From the NCBI GenBank assembly GCA_028817755.1, contig JAPPPA010000121.1, positions 1-13,247 on the forward strand: DNA of 13,247 nt, read 5' to 3'. The notes below the pieces were generated by a model. It searched no databases, was not told where the DNA came from, and saw only the letters and a program-made list of their open reading frames with translations. The position numbers and the translations under genes were made by a program. How positions within the stretch are numbered: position 1 is the stretch's first letter; each line of letters starts with the position of its first letter. Shown here in pieces: positions 1 to 7,229 of the stretch. Source of the DNA: Gammaproteobacteria bacterium. GTDB taxonomy: Bacteria > Pseudomonadota > Gammaproteobacteria > JAPPPA01.

Positions 1-1684
1 GCTCCATTTGCAGCAGTTTTTCTTTTTCAGATTCCAGCATTTTACTGACGGGAATACCGGTCCAACGCGCTACAACTTCGGCGATTTCTTCGTCGGTGAC
101 TTTATTTCTTAATAACTGCGTTTCCGCGCCTTCGTTTTCGGCCGCCGCTTTAAGCTTTTCTTCTAATTCAGGAATACGGCCATATTGCAGCTCGGACATT
201 TTCGCTAAGTCGCCATCACGGCTTGCCGCTTCTAGCTCCATGCGACATTTATCTAGCTCTTCTTTTACGTGCGCACTGCCTTCTAACGTGGCCTTTTCGG
301 CTTTCCAGATTTCTTCTAAATCAGCGTATTGTTTTTCAATCTCACCAATTTGGGTTTCCAAATCTTTTAGGCGTTTTTTCGAAGCGTCGTCTTTTTCTTT
401 CTTCAGCGCTTCACGCTCAATCTTGAGTTGAATCAAACGGCGATCAAGCCGATCCATTTCTTCCGGTTTTGAATCAATTTCCATACGAATGCGGCTAGCG
501 GCCTCATCGATCAAATCGATGGCTTTGTCCGGCAGCTGGCGATCCGTGATATAGCGTTGCGACAAGGTAGCTGCCGCAACAATGGCCGGATCGGTCACGT
601 CTACGCCGTGGTGTACTTCGTACTTTTCTTTTAGGCCACGAAGAATGGCAATGGTGTCTTCTACGGTGGGTTCGTCTACCAGCACCTTTTGGAAACGGCG
701 CTCTAAAGCCGCGTCTTTTTCAATGTATTGGCGATATTCATCTAAGGTAGTCGCGCCGACGCAATGTAGCTCACCACGCGCTAGAGCCGGTTTGAGCATA
801 TTGCCGGCATCCATCGCGCCATCGGCTTTACCAGCGCCAACCATAGTGTGAATTTCATCAATAAACAGAATGATTTGGCCTTCTTGTTTTGCCAATTCAT
901 TCAGCACAGCTTTTAGGCGTTCTTCAAATTCGCCACGGTATTTTGCACCGGCTAGAAGCGCGCCCAAATCTAACGATAGAACCTGCTTGTTTTTAAGGCC
1001 TTCTGGCACTTCGCCATTCACAATGCGTTGGGCTAAGCCTTCTACGATCGCGGTTTTCCCCACGCCCGGCTCGCCGATTAATACCGGATTATTTTTGGTG
1101 CGGCGCTGCAGTACCTGGATAGCACGGCGGATTTCTTCATCACGACCGATCACCGGATCTAGCTTGCCGCTGACGGCACGCTCGGTAAGGTTAATGGTGT
1201 ATTTGTCTAAGGCTTGGCGGGTTTCTTCCGCATTTGGGTTATTCACGCTTTCCCCTTGGCGTAATTCGCTAATGGCCGTTTCTAGGGCCTTCTTGTCTAG
1301 TTCGGCTTTGTTTAACAAAGCCTTCATGGCGCTATCTTCGAAACAGGCCAGTACAAACAATTCGGTTGAGATGTAGCTGTCGCCGCGTTGCTGCGCGAGC
1401 TGATCGGTGACGTTCAGCAATTTGGCTAAGGTTTGCGACACATGTATTTCACCCGCGGCGCCTTGCACCGTCGGCAAACGCTCAACCGCGTCAGCCAACT
1501 CCGCGGCTAGGCGCGAGGCATTACCGCCCGCTTGCTCAATCACTGGGCGAATAGCGCTATCAGAGCCCAGCATGCTGAGTAGCAAATGCTGCGGCTCAAT
1601 CATTTGTTGTTGCTTGCCTAGCGCTAAAGACTGCGCGCTCTGCAACGCTTGCTGAAATTTGGTCGTTAACTTGTCCATTCGCAT
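1..1684 (-). CDS. clpB: ClpB disaggregase (Hsp104-type AAA+ chaperone), partial: C-terminal third outside window
   Basis: ATP-driven cytoplasmic disaggregase that, with DnaK, pulls polypeptides out of aggregates after heat stress. The reverse strand reads openly from ATG 1684 (Met-Arg-Met-Asp-Lys-Leu, the usual ClpB start) to the window edge, giving 561 of about 857 residues. Visible parts are the N domain (about 1-145), first AAA+ domain with Walker A GEPGVGKT (204-211) and Walker B ending in Asp276-Glu277, the Glu-Arg-Arg arginine-finger region, and the long charged coiled-coil middle domain (about 400-520) that docks DnaK. The last residues begin the second AAA+ domain, so its Walker motifs lie outside. 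A second in-frame ATG two codons downstream is possible, but the family usually starts at MRxD. An AGGT Shine-Dalgarno (1693-1696) sits 8 nt upstream. The gene is divergent from mltF and preceded by a sigma-32 promoter. The frame was checked at the start, both Walker motifs and the edge; no break was seen. Confidence 0.97.
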   Translation of the reverse strand, partial: MRMDKLTTKFQQALQSAQSLALGKQQQMIEPQHLLLSMLGSDSAIRPVIEQAGGNASRLAAELADAVERLPTVQGAAGEIHVSQTLAKLLNVTDQLAQQRGDSYISTELFVLACFEDSAMKALLNKAELDKKALETAISELRQGESVNNPNAEETRQALDKYTINLTERAVSGKLDPVIGRDEEIRRAIQVLQRRTKNNPVLIGEPGVGKTAIVEGLAQRIVNGEVPEGLKNKQVLSLDLGALLAGAKYRGEFEERLKAVLNELAKQEGQIILFIDEIHTMVGAGKADGAMDAGNMLKPALARGELHCVGATTLDEYRQYIEKDAALERRFQKVLVDEPTVEDTIAILRGLKEKYEVHHGVDVTDPAIVAAATLSQRYITDRQLPDKAIDLIDEAASRIRMEIDSKPEEMDRLDRRLIQLKIEREALKKEKDDASKKRLKDLETQIGEIEKQYADLEEIWKAEKATLEGSAHVKEELDKCRMELEAASRDGDLAKMSELQYGRIPELEEKLKAAAENEGAETQLLRNKVTDEEIAEVVARWTGIPVSKMLESEKEKLLQME

Positions 1685-1721
1685 GAGGTATTACCTATGT
1701 GATAGTCAGTATTGATATAAA

Positions 1722-1749
1722 AAATGGCGGCAAGCGCAGCATTTTCAAG
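1722..1749 (-). promoter_or_regulatory. Sigma-32 (RpoH) heat-shock promoter of clpB
   Basis: Reading the minus strand, the -35 box CTTGAAA (1743-1749) is followed by a 13-nt spacer and a -10 box CGCCATTT (1722-1729). The known sigma-32 consensus is CTTGAAA, 13-14 nt, CCCCATnT, so the -35 is perfect and the -10 misses one base. Transcription would begin near 1715, leaving a leader of about 30 nt before the clpB ATG. Heat-shock control of clpB is standard in gammaproteobacteria, so sequence and context agree. Confidence 0.9.
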
Positions 1750-1809
1750 GCCTTACTGGTACCCTTAACTGATCTGGGGATGTGAATAAAAACAGCAAAT
1801 ATCACAGCG

Positions 1810-3297
1810 ATGGCCAGCAGCATTAGCAAATACCGCCCAATGTGGAACCGCAGACGCGCGAAAGTCTGGGGCAGCATTATGGTGCTGGGCTCCCTCATGT
1901 TAAGCACATGCGACACAGCTCCGCCCTTGCTGCAGCAAGTTCAAGAACGCGGCAAGCTAATTGTTGTTACCCGTAATAGCCCCACTGTTTACTTTGAAGA
2001 CAGCAACGGCCCTGCCGGTTATGAATACGAGCTATTCAAGGGTTTTGCCGACCACCTTGGCGTAGACCTCGAGTTGCGACTGCCGAAGCTGTTCAGCCAC
2101 ATTCTTCCAGCCGTGCAAACGCAAGAAGCACATATGGCCGCAGCGGGGCTTTCGGTCACACTAGAACGCCAGCAATTAGTACGTTTCGGCCCACCCATCC
2201 AAGAAATTACCGCCACCGTGGTTTACCAGCGCGGGCAACGCAAACCCCGCAAAGTGCAAGACCTGGTCGGCAGCGAGTTGGAAGTGGTTGGCGATAGCAG
2301 CCATTCAGAACGCTTGCGCCAGCTGCAACAAGTCACCCCCGGCCTAAACTGGGTAGAAAACCACGAAGACGATGCTAACGAGCTGACCTATCGGGTAGCC
2401 AATGGCGAGCTGCAATATTCCGTTGCTGATTCAAACCTCATTGCGATTAACTTGCGTTACTACCCACTGCTCGGCACAGCCTTTCCAATCTCGCCGCCAG
2501 AAAAAATCGCTTGGGCGTTTCATAAATCCGCTGACCTAAGCTTGGTTAATGAAGCCGAAGCTTATTTCGCCAAGCTCAAGCAGTCGGGCGAGCTAACCCG
2601 CTTACAAGAACAGTACTACGGCCATGTGAAGCGTTTGGATAACCCTGGCGCCGCCCGCTTTGCCAAACAAATCTCAAAGAATTTAGGCAAGTACGAAGCG
2701 CTCTTTAAGAAGGCCGCAAAACAAAGCAATTTTGATTGGCGTTTGCTTGCTGCGGTCGGCTATCAAGAATCTCATTGGAACCCGAAAGCGAAGTCACCCA
2801 CCGGAGTGCGCGGCATCATGATGCTCACGCGTATTACGGCAAAAGAACTTGGCGTGAAAAACCGCCTCGATCCAGAGCAAAGCATTATGGGTGGTGCACG
2901 CTATCTGCGGAACTTGTACGACCGCATCCCTCGTGATGTCACCGAGCCAGATCGTACCTGGATGATGCTAGCGGCTTATAACGTTGGCATGGGACACCTA
3001 TACGACGCACGCACCTTTACCAAAGAACAAGGCGATAACCGTTCCTTGTGGGTAGACGTACGCGAGCGCTTGCCATTACTGAATCAGAAGAAATGGTATT
3101 CACAAGCTAAACGTGGCTTTGCGCGAGGACGAGAAGCCGTTGAATACGTAGAGAATATTCGCTCTTACTACGACGTATTGGTCTGGCATACGAGCCGCCT
3201 AGAAGACGAACCCAACAAAGAAGAAGATGACGAGATCTTCGATGATGAATATGAAGACGAGGATCCGATTCCGGATACCACGCCTTCGACGCTCTAA
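1810..3297 (+). CDS. mltF: Membrane-bound lytic murein transglycosylase F
   Basis: Cleaves the MurNAc-GlcNAc bond of peptidoglycan, forming 1,6-anhydroMurNAc. The 495-residue product has the MltF plan: an N-terminal membrane/signal segment (about 19-33), a solute-binding-like regulatory domain (about 45-275) and a C-terminal SLT family 1 catalytic domain (about 290-460). The catalytic acid is Glu320 in YQESHW, followed by SPTGVRGIMMLT (329-340) and AAYNVG (388-393). The signal segment ends in LSTC with Cys34, a lipobox-like site with unusual Thr at -1 and Asp at +2; E. coli MltF has no lipobox. About 25 acidic residues tail the enzyme. Length is near E. coli MltF (518). ATG 1810 is kept because it gives the whole signal segment, but no clear Shine-Dalgarno is visible and Met11 is an alternative. 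Divergent from clpB and convergent with tadA; its TAA directly abuts the 3298-3528 element. Confidence 0.95.
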   Translation: MASSISKYRPMWNRRRAKVWGSIMVLGSLMLSTCDTAPPLLQQVQERGKLIVVTRNSPTVYFEDSNGPAGYEYELFKGFADHLGVDLELRLPKLFSHILPAVQTQEAHMAAAGLSVTLERQQLVRFGPPIQEITATVVYQRGQRKPRKVQDLVGSELEVVGDSSHSERLRQLQQVTPGLNWVENHEDDANELTYRVANGELQYSVADSNLIAINLRYYPLLGTAFPISPPEKIAWAFHKSADLSLVNEAEAYFAKLKQSGELTRLQEQYYGHVKRLDNPGAARFAKQISKNLGKYEALFKKAAKQSNFDWRLLAAVGYQESHWNPKAKSPTGVRGIMMLTRITAKELGVKNRLDPEQSIMGGARYLRNLYDRIPRDVTEPDRTWMMLAAYNVGMGHLYDARTFTKEQGDNRSLWVDVRERLPLLNQKKWYSQAKRGFARGREAVEYVENIRSYYDVLVWHTSRLEDEPNKEEDDEIFDDEYEDEDPIPDTTPSTL

Positions 3298-3330
3298 TTA
3301 AGGAAGCTCTGATCGGAAAATACAACTGAG

Positions 3331-3427
3331 CTGTTTTTGCCATTTTACAGGGCAAGGCAGCGCGAGCGCAGCATAGTTATTCTATGTAAGCGAGTGCTAA
3401 CGCCGCCATGTGAAATGACAAAAGCAG
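3331..3427. repeat. Internal long hairpin carrying a CAAGGC...AACGCCGC repeat core
   Basis: Bases 3331-3349 and 3409-3427 pair at 16 of 19 positions. The tip is CATAG (3372-3376), loop TTATT, CTATG (3382-3386). The core between CAAGGC (3353-3358) and AACGCCGC (3399-3406) follows the same plan, with the same flanking words, as the repeat at 5611-5733, which points to one dispersed intergenic repeat family. Confidence 0.7.
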
Positions 3428-3442
3428 CCCAAAGGGTTGGGC
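3427..3442. repeat. Short perfect hairpin GCCCAA-AGGG-TTGGGC
   Basis: A perfect 6-bp stem with a 4-nt loop, directly between the two larger hairpins of the 3298-3528 element. It forms the middle arm of the predicted four-way junction. Confidence 0.65.
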
Positions 3443-3491
3443 AGCAAGGCTTCCAGCTCTTTGTTGCGCCTCAATCTGAAAGCCTTGCTGC
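3441..3491. repeat. Internal hairpin with 16-bp stem
   Basis: GCAGCAAGGCTT (3441-3452) is perfectly complementary to 3480-3491; the stem extends to 16 bp (3441-3456 with 3476-3491) with one mismatch and a loop of about 19 nt. It is the third arm of the 3298-3528 element and ends exactly where the right terminal repeat begins. Confidence 0.7.
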
Positions 3492-3524
3492 ACAACTCAA
3501 TTGCATTTCCCGATCAGAGCTTCC

Positions 3525-4004
3525 TTAAGCCTTAGCTTGGCGACGGGCTTTAAAGAATGCCCGAATCAAATCCACGCTTTCTTGCTCGCAGACACCATTG
3601 TCCACTTCACAGCGGTGATTCAGCGCCTCATGCTGCAACACGTTCATCACGCTGCCTGCAGCACCTGTACGCGGCTCTGGCGCGGCGTAAACCACGCGCT
3701 CCACTCTGGCATGCACCAATGCGCCTGCACACATAGGGCAAGGCTCTAAAGTGACATACAAGGTAGTACCGGGCAGGCGGTAGTTTTGTAGCTTTTGGGC
3801 TGCGTCGCGCAGCACAACCATTTCCGCATGGGCCGACGGGTCGTGACTAGAAATAGGCTGATTAAACCCTTCTGCCAGCAGCTCGCCATCTTTGACTAAT
3901 ACTGCGCCAACCGGAACCTCACCCGCAGCTTCCGCTTCACGCGCTAGTTCTAGCGCGCGTTGCATCCAGTGCTGATCTTGCTCTAGCTGGTCGGCAGCTG
4001 ACAT
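3525..4004 (-). CDS. tadA: tRNA-specific adenosine deaminase TadA
   Basis: Deaminates A34 of tRNA-Arg(ACG) to inosine, letting one tRNA read CGU, CGC and CGA codons; essential in E. coli. Product of 159 residues (E. coli 167). The zinc/catalytic signature is complete: HAE (His59, Glu61) and PCPMC (Cys89, Cys92), in the order of cytidine-deaminase-fold enzymes. The start is taken as ATG 4004-4002, which overlaps the guaA stop as TAATG and suggests translational coupling. An in-frame GTG at 4013 would add three residues, but has no visible ribosome site. The GGGAG before the ATG is only 2 nt away, which also favours reinitiation. The stop codon (3525-3527) is part of the TTAA at the right end of the inserted element. 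The tadA-guaA-guaB neighbourhood resembles the one I recall from Pseudomonas. Confidence 0.95.
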   Translation of the reverse strand: MSAADQLEQDQHWMQRALELAREAEAAGEVPVGAVLVKDGELLAEGFNQPISSHDPSAHAEMVVLRDAAQKLQNYRLPGTTLYVTLEPCPMCAGALVHARVERVVYAAPEPRTGAAGSVMNVLQHEALNHRCEVDNGVCEQESVDLIRAFFKARRQAKA

Positions 4005-5578
4005 TACTCCCACTCAATCGTGGCAGGTGGTTTACCTGAGATGTCGTAAGTCACGCGGCTAATGCCATCAATCTCGTTGATGATGCGGCGGCTAACGTGA
4101 TCTAGGAATTCGTATGGCAAATGCGCCCAGCGAGCCGTCATAAAGTCGATAGTTTCAACCGCACGTAGTGCGATTACCCAATCGTATTTACGACCGTCGC
4201 CCATTACACCTACCGACTTAACGGGCAGGAATACTGCAAAGGCTTGGCTGGTTTTATCGTAAAGATCGTGCGCGCGAAGTTCGCTGATAAAGATGTTATC
4301 AGCGCGCTGCAGCAATGGCACGTACTCAGGCACAACTTCACCCAAAATACGCACGCCCAAACCCGGACCAGGGAATGGATGGCGATATACCATGAATGGA
4401 GGCAGACCGAGTTCAACACCAATCTTGCGTACTTCGTCTTTGAACAATTCGCGTAATGGCTCAACCAAGCCGAGCTTCATGTCTTCTGGCAAACCACCCA
4501 CGTTGTGGTGCGACTTAATGACATGAGCTTTGCCGGTTTTGCTGCCTGCCGATTCAATCACGTCAGGGTAAATGGTGCCTTGGGCTAGCCATTTCACGTT
4601 GCTGAGTTTGCTGGCTTCTTCGTCAAAGATCTCAACGAACAAGCGACCGATAATTTTGCGTTTTGCTTCTGGGTCTTCAACGCCTTTTAGCGCGTCGTAA
4701 TAGCGTTGCGCGGCATTCACACGAACTACTTTCACGCCCATGTTTTCTGCAAACATGGCCATTACTTGGTCGCCTTCGTCGAGGCGAAGCAAGCCAGTAT
4801 CTACAAACACGCAAGTCAGCTTGTCGCCAATTGCTTTATGCAACAGCGCAGCTACTACCGATGAGTCCACACCACCTGAAAGGCCGAGCACGACTTCATC
4901 GCTACCAACTTTCTCGCGTACATTAGCAATAGCATCATCAATGATGTTGCCGCTATTCCATAAGGCCTCGGCGCCCACGATTTCAGTGACAAAGCGTTCC
5001 AGCATACGGCCGCCTTGTTTGGTATGAGTCACTTCAGGGTGGAATTGCACGCCGTAGAATTTACGCGACTCGTCTGCCATGCCAGCAAACGGGGCACTGT
5101 CGGTGCTTGCGATACATTTAAAGCCTTCAGGCAGCGCCGTCACTTTGTCACCGTGGCTCATCCACACGTCTAACAATCCATGACCTTCAGCATTCACGCT
5201 GTCTTCAATATCGCGTAACAACTCAGAATGGCCGCGGGCACGTACTTCGGCATAACCGAATTCACGATGATCAGATGGCGAAACCTCACCACCTAACTGC
5301 GCCGCCATGGTTTGCATACCGTAGCAAATACCCAATACCGGCACGCCCAGCTCAAATACATTTTGCGGTGCTACTGGCGCTTCCGAACCATCGGTAACCG
5401 ACTCTGGACCGCCTGACAAAATAATGCCTTTAGGGCCATAAGCAGCCACATCGGCAGCATCAACATCCCAAGGATAAATTTCACAATAAACACCAATTTC
5501 ACGTACGCGACGCGCAATCAACTGAGTGTACTGAGAGCCAAAATCCAGAATCAGAATTTTGTCGTTATGGATATTCAT
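4004..5578 (-). CDS. guaA: GMP synthase (glutamine-hydrolysing)
   Basis: Converts XMP, ATP and glutamine to GMP, the second step after IMP dehydrogenase, in the cytoplasm. The 524-residue length matches E. coli (525). Residues about 8-200 are the class I glutamine amidotransferase with triad Cys85 (GICYGMQT), His180 and Glu182 (FHPEVTHT). The ATP-pyrophosphatase P-loop is SGGVDSS (234-240), and the C-terminal dimerisation domain ends in the typical PPATIEWE. The ATG at 5578 fits the family start, with no strong Shine-Dalgarno visible. It lies 153 nt downstream of guaB on the same strand, separated by a large palindromic repeat, and overlaps tadA at its stop codon. I found no convincing promoter of its own, so cotranscription with guaB as guaBA is likely, perhaps with processing or attenuation at the intergenic hairpin. 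Confidence 0.98.
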   Translation of the reverse strand: MNIHNDKILILDFGSQYTQLIARRVREIGVYCEIYPWDVDAADVAAYGPKGIILSGGPESVTDGSEAPVAPQNVFELGVPVLGICYGMQTMAAQLGGEVSPSDHREFGYAEVRARGHSELLRDIEDSVNAEGHGLLDVWMSHGDKVTALPEGFKCIASTDSAPFAGMADESRKFYGVQFHPEVTHTKQGGRMLERFVTEIVGAEALWNSGNIIDDAIANVREKVGSDEVVLGLSGGVDSSVVAALLHKAIGDKLTCVFVDTGLLRLDEGDQVMAMFAENMGVKVVRVNAAQRYYDALKGVEDPEAKRKIIGRLFVEIFDEEASKLSNVKWLAQGTIYPDVIESAGSKTGKAHVIKSHHNVGGLPEDMKLGLVEPLRELFKDEVRKIGVELGLPPFMVYRHPFPGPGLGVRILGEVVPEYVPLLQRADNIFISELRAHDLYDKTSQAFAVFLPVKSVGVMGDGRKYDWVIALRAVETIDFMTARWAHLPYEFLDHVSRRIINEIDGISRVTYDISGKPPATIEWE

Positions 5579-5610
5579 AATTTCAACGATTTAAAAATGG
5601 TTGCAGCACT

Positions 5611-5733
5611 GACGATTTGGCTGGGTTTCGCTAGCAAGGCGCGGAGGTGTCGAGCGCGCGGAGTGTACATTTGAGTACATGAGCACGCGAGATCGCCTTC
5701 GCAACGCCGCTAGCGAGATTCAGCCGAAGCGTC
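5611..5733. repeat. Long imperfect palindromic intergenic repeat between guaB and guaA
   Basis: Outer arms 5611-5635 and 5709-5733 pair at 20 of 25 positions, including GCTAGC on both sides. Further in, AAGGCG (5636-5641) faces CGCCTT (5694-5699). The tip is TGTAC (5664-5668), loop ATTTGA, GTACA (5675-5679). It shares CAAGGC and AACGCCGC (5703-5710), at matching places relative to a 5-bp tip stem, with the repeat inside 3298-3528. The right arm runs into the guaB stop codon (5732-5734). With no T-run after the stem it is not a normal intrinsic terminator; a REP-like dispersed repeat is more likely, possibly stabilising or processing guaBA mRNA. Confidence 0.8.
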
Positions 5734-7192
5734 AGACGCGGTAGTTTGGTGCTTCTTTGGTAATCTGCACGTCGTGTACATGCGATTCACCAATGCCCGC
5801 ATTAGTAATACGTACAAACTCAGGTTTGGTACGCATTTCTTCAATGCTGGCTGAACCGGTATAGCCCATAGATGAACGCAAACCACCAAGTAGTTGGTGA
5901 ATAATCGCACCAACAGGACCTTTGTAAGGCACACGGCCCTCAATGCCTTCTGGCACCAACTTGTCCGCTTCGTTGCTTTCTTGGAAGTAACGGTCTGAAG
6001 AGCCTTCTTGCTGCGACATCGCACCCAAAGAACCCATGCCACGGTAGCTCTTATAGCTACGGCCTTGGAATAGTTCTACTTCACCCGGCGCTTCTTCAGT
6101 ACCAGCAAGCAAGCTACCCATCATTACGGTACTTGCACCGGCAGCGATCGCTTTCGCAATGTCACCAGAGAAGCGAATACCACCATCAGCAATCACCGGC
6201 ACACCGGTGCCTTCTAATGCGGCAGACACATTCGCAACCGCGGTTAATTGCGGCACGCCCACACCCGCAACGATACGGGTAGTACAAATTGAGCCGGGAC
6301 CAATACCTACTTTTACAGCGTCTGCGCCAGCGTCTACTAGCGCTTTACCAGCATCTGCTGTGGCGATATTGCCGCCAATAATTTCCAGCTGAGGGAATTG
6401 CTTTTTGGCCCATGCCACAGACTCAATCACGCCTTGCGAGTGTCCATGTGCGGTATCAATCACGACAAAGTCAGCGCCAGCAGCGGCTAGCTCTTCAATA
6501 CGAGCCATACCTTTATCACCAGTGCCGGCGGCGGCACCTGCAATCAAACGGCCTTGATCGTCTTTACAAGCATTCGGGAAGTCATGAGCTTTCTGAATAT
6601 CTTTAACGGTAATCATGCCGCGGAGGCGGAAGTTATCGTCAACCACCAGCACTTTCTCAATGCGGTGTTTGTGCAGCAGGCTTTGAACCTCTTCACGAGG
6701 CGCGCCTTCTTTCACCGTCACCAAACGCTCTTTTGGCGTCATGATGCTGCTCACTGGCGCATCAAAATTGGTTTCAAAGCGAACATCACGGCTGGTCACA
6801 ATGCCGACCAAATCTTCGCCGTCCACTACTGGCACACCCGAGATTTTCTCGCGACGTGTCAGCGCCACCAACTCAGCAATGCTGATATTAGGGGTGACGG
6901 TAATCGGGTCTTTAATAACACCGCTTTCGTATTTCTTAACCTGACGAACTTGAACCGCTTGCTGTGATTCAGTCATGTTCTTGTGCAGGATGCCAACACC
7001 GCCTTCTTGGGCGAGAGCAATCGCTAAACGCGCTTCTGTCACCGTATCCATCGCCGCTGAAACTAGAGGAATATTCAGTGCGATATTACGGGTAAGGCGC
7101 GTTTTCAGACTTACATCGCGGGGCAGAACGGTAGAATGTCCCGGCAACAACAAAACGTCGTCAAATGTGAGTGCTTCTTCAATTAATCGCAT
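5732..7192 (-). CDS. guaB: Inosine-5'-monophosphate dehydrogenase
   Basis: Oxidises IMP to XMP with NAD+, the rate-limiting step to guanine nucleotides. The 486-residue product matches the family (E. coli 488). The catalytic barrel is interrupted by a CBS-domain pair (about 93-204). The active-site loop GIGPGSICTT carries nucleophile Cys303, and the mobile flap has Arg401-Tyr402. The ATG at 7192 gives the standard MRLxxEALTFDDVLLxP start. It is the first gene of guaBA-tadA on the minus strand, divergent from xseA as in E. coli. The leader of about 80 nt contains a near-perfect 24-bp palindrome. The promoter has a perfect TATAAT followed by a GC-rich discriminator, consistent with the growth-rate/stringent control known for E. 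coli guaB. Confidence 0.98.
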   Translation of the reverse strand: MRLIEEALTFDDVLLLPGHSTVLPRDVSLKTRLTRNIALNIPLVSAAMDTVTEARLAIALAQEGGVGILHKNMTESQQAVQVRQVKKYESGVIKDPITVTPNISIAELVALTRREKISGVPVVDGEDLVGIVTSRDVRFETNFDAPVSSIMTPKERLVTVKEGAPREEVQSLLHKHRIEKVLVVDDNFRLRGMITVKDIQKAHDFPNACKDDQGRLIAGAAAGTGDKGMARIEELAAAGADFVVIDTAHGHSQGVIESVAWAKKQFPQLEIIGGNIATADAGKALVDAGADAVKVGIGPGSICTTRIVAGVGVPQLTAVANVSAALEGTGVPVIADGGIRFSGDIAKAIAAGASTVMMGSLLAGTEEAPGEVELFQGRSYKSYRGMGSLGAMSQQEGSSDRYFQESNEADKLVPEGIEGRVPYKGPVGAIIHQLLGGLRSSMGYTGSASIEEMRTKPEFVRITNAGIGESHVHDVQITKEAPNYRV

Positions 7193-7229
7193 AGTGGTAA
7201 CCGCAAAGCGCCTTTTCTATTGAATCCAG

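Larger units (their letters stand above)
3298..3528. mobile_element. MITE-like non-coding element with 37-bp terminal inverted repeats and TTAA duplication
   Basis: The ends are inverted repeats: 3298-3334 against 3492-3528, 33 of 37 positions matching and beginning with 19 perfect bases, TTAAGGAAGCTCTGATCGG. If the outer TTAA (3298-3301, 3525-3528) is a target duplication, the element proper is 3302-3524 (223 bp). TTAA fits the YTAR target known for IS5-group transposons, so a non-autonomous IS5-type derivative is a reasonable but unproven guess. Inside, three hairpins (3331-3427, 3427-3442, 3441-3491) follow one another with almost no unpaired bases, so the whole folds as a four-way junction. 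No convincing gene lies inside. It starts directly after the mltF TAA and its right end carries the tadA stop codon. A REP/BIME-like cluster or a bidirectional terminator is the alternative; no T-tract follows the stems. Confidence 0.75.

Noticed and set aside
96..1655. Several plus-strand ORFs of 67-168 residues
   Set aside because: They are antisense shadows of clpB, with Ser/Phe/Arg-rich composition and no domain.
1695..1916. Minus-strand 73-residue ORF with a hydrophobic stretch, antisense to the mltF start
   Set aside because: It overlaps the mltF signal region in antisense, contains the clpB promoter, and its hydrophobic run mirrors the opposite-strand codons; no ribosome site or recognisable family.
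3298..3528. Integron attC site or group II/ribozyme-like element
   Set aside because: No attC core sites, integrase or conserved ribozyme core seen; flanking TTAA and long terminal repeats fit a transposon-derived element better.
3337..3749. Short plus-strand ORFs across the 3298-3528 element and tadA
   Set aside because: The first is made of the hairpin repeats themselves, the second is antisense to tadA; neither has a ribosome site or a familiar protein.
4738..4758. Perfect 8-bp inverted repeat CCATGTTT / AAACATGG with 5-nt loop
   Set aside because: It lies inside the guaA coding sequence at conserved residues; no T-run or promoter context, so probably incidental.
5579..5735. Intrinsic terminator after guaB
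   Set aside because: The stem is long and imperfect and no T-tract follows on the minus strand.
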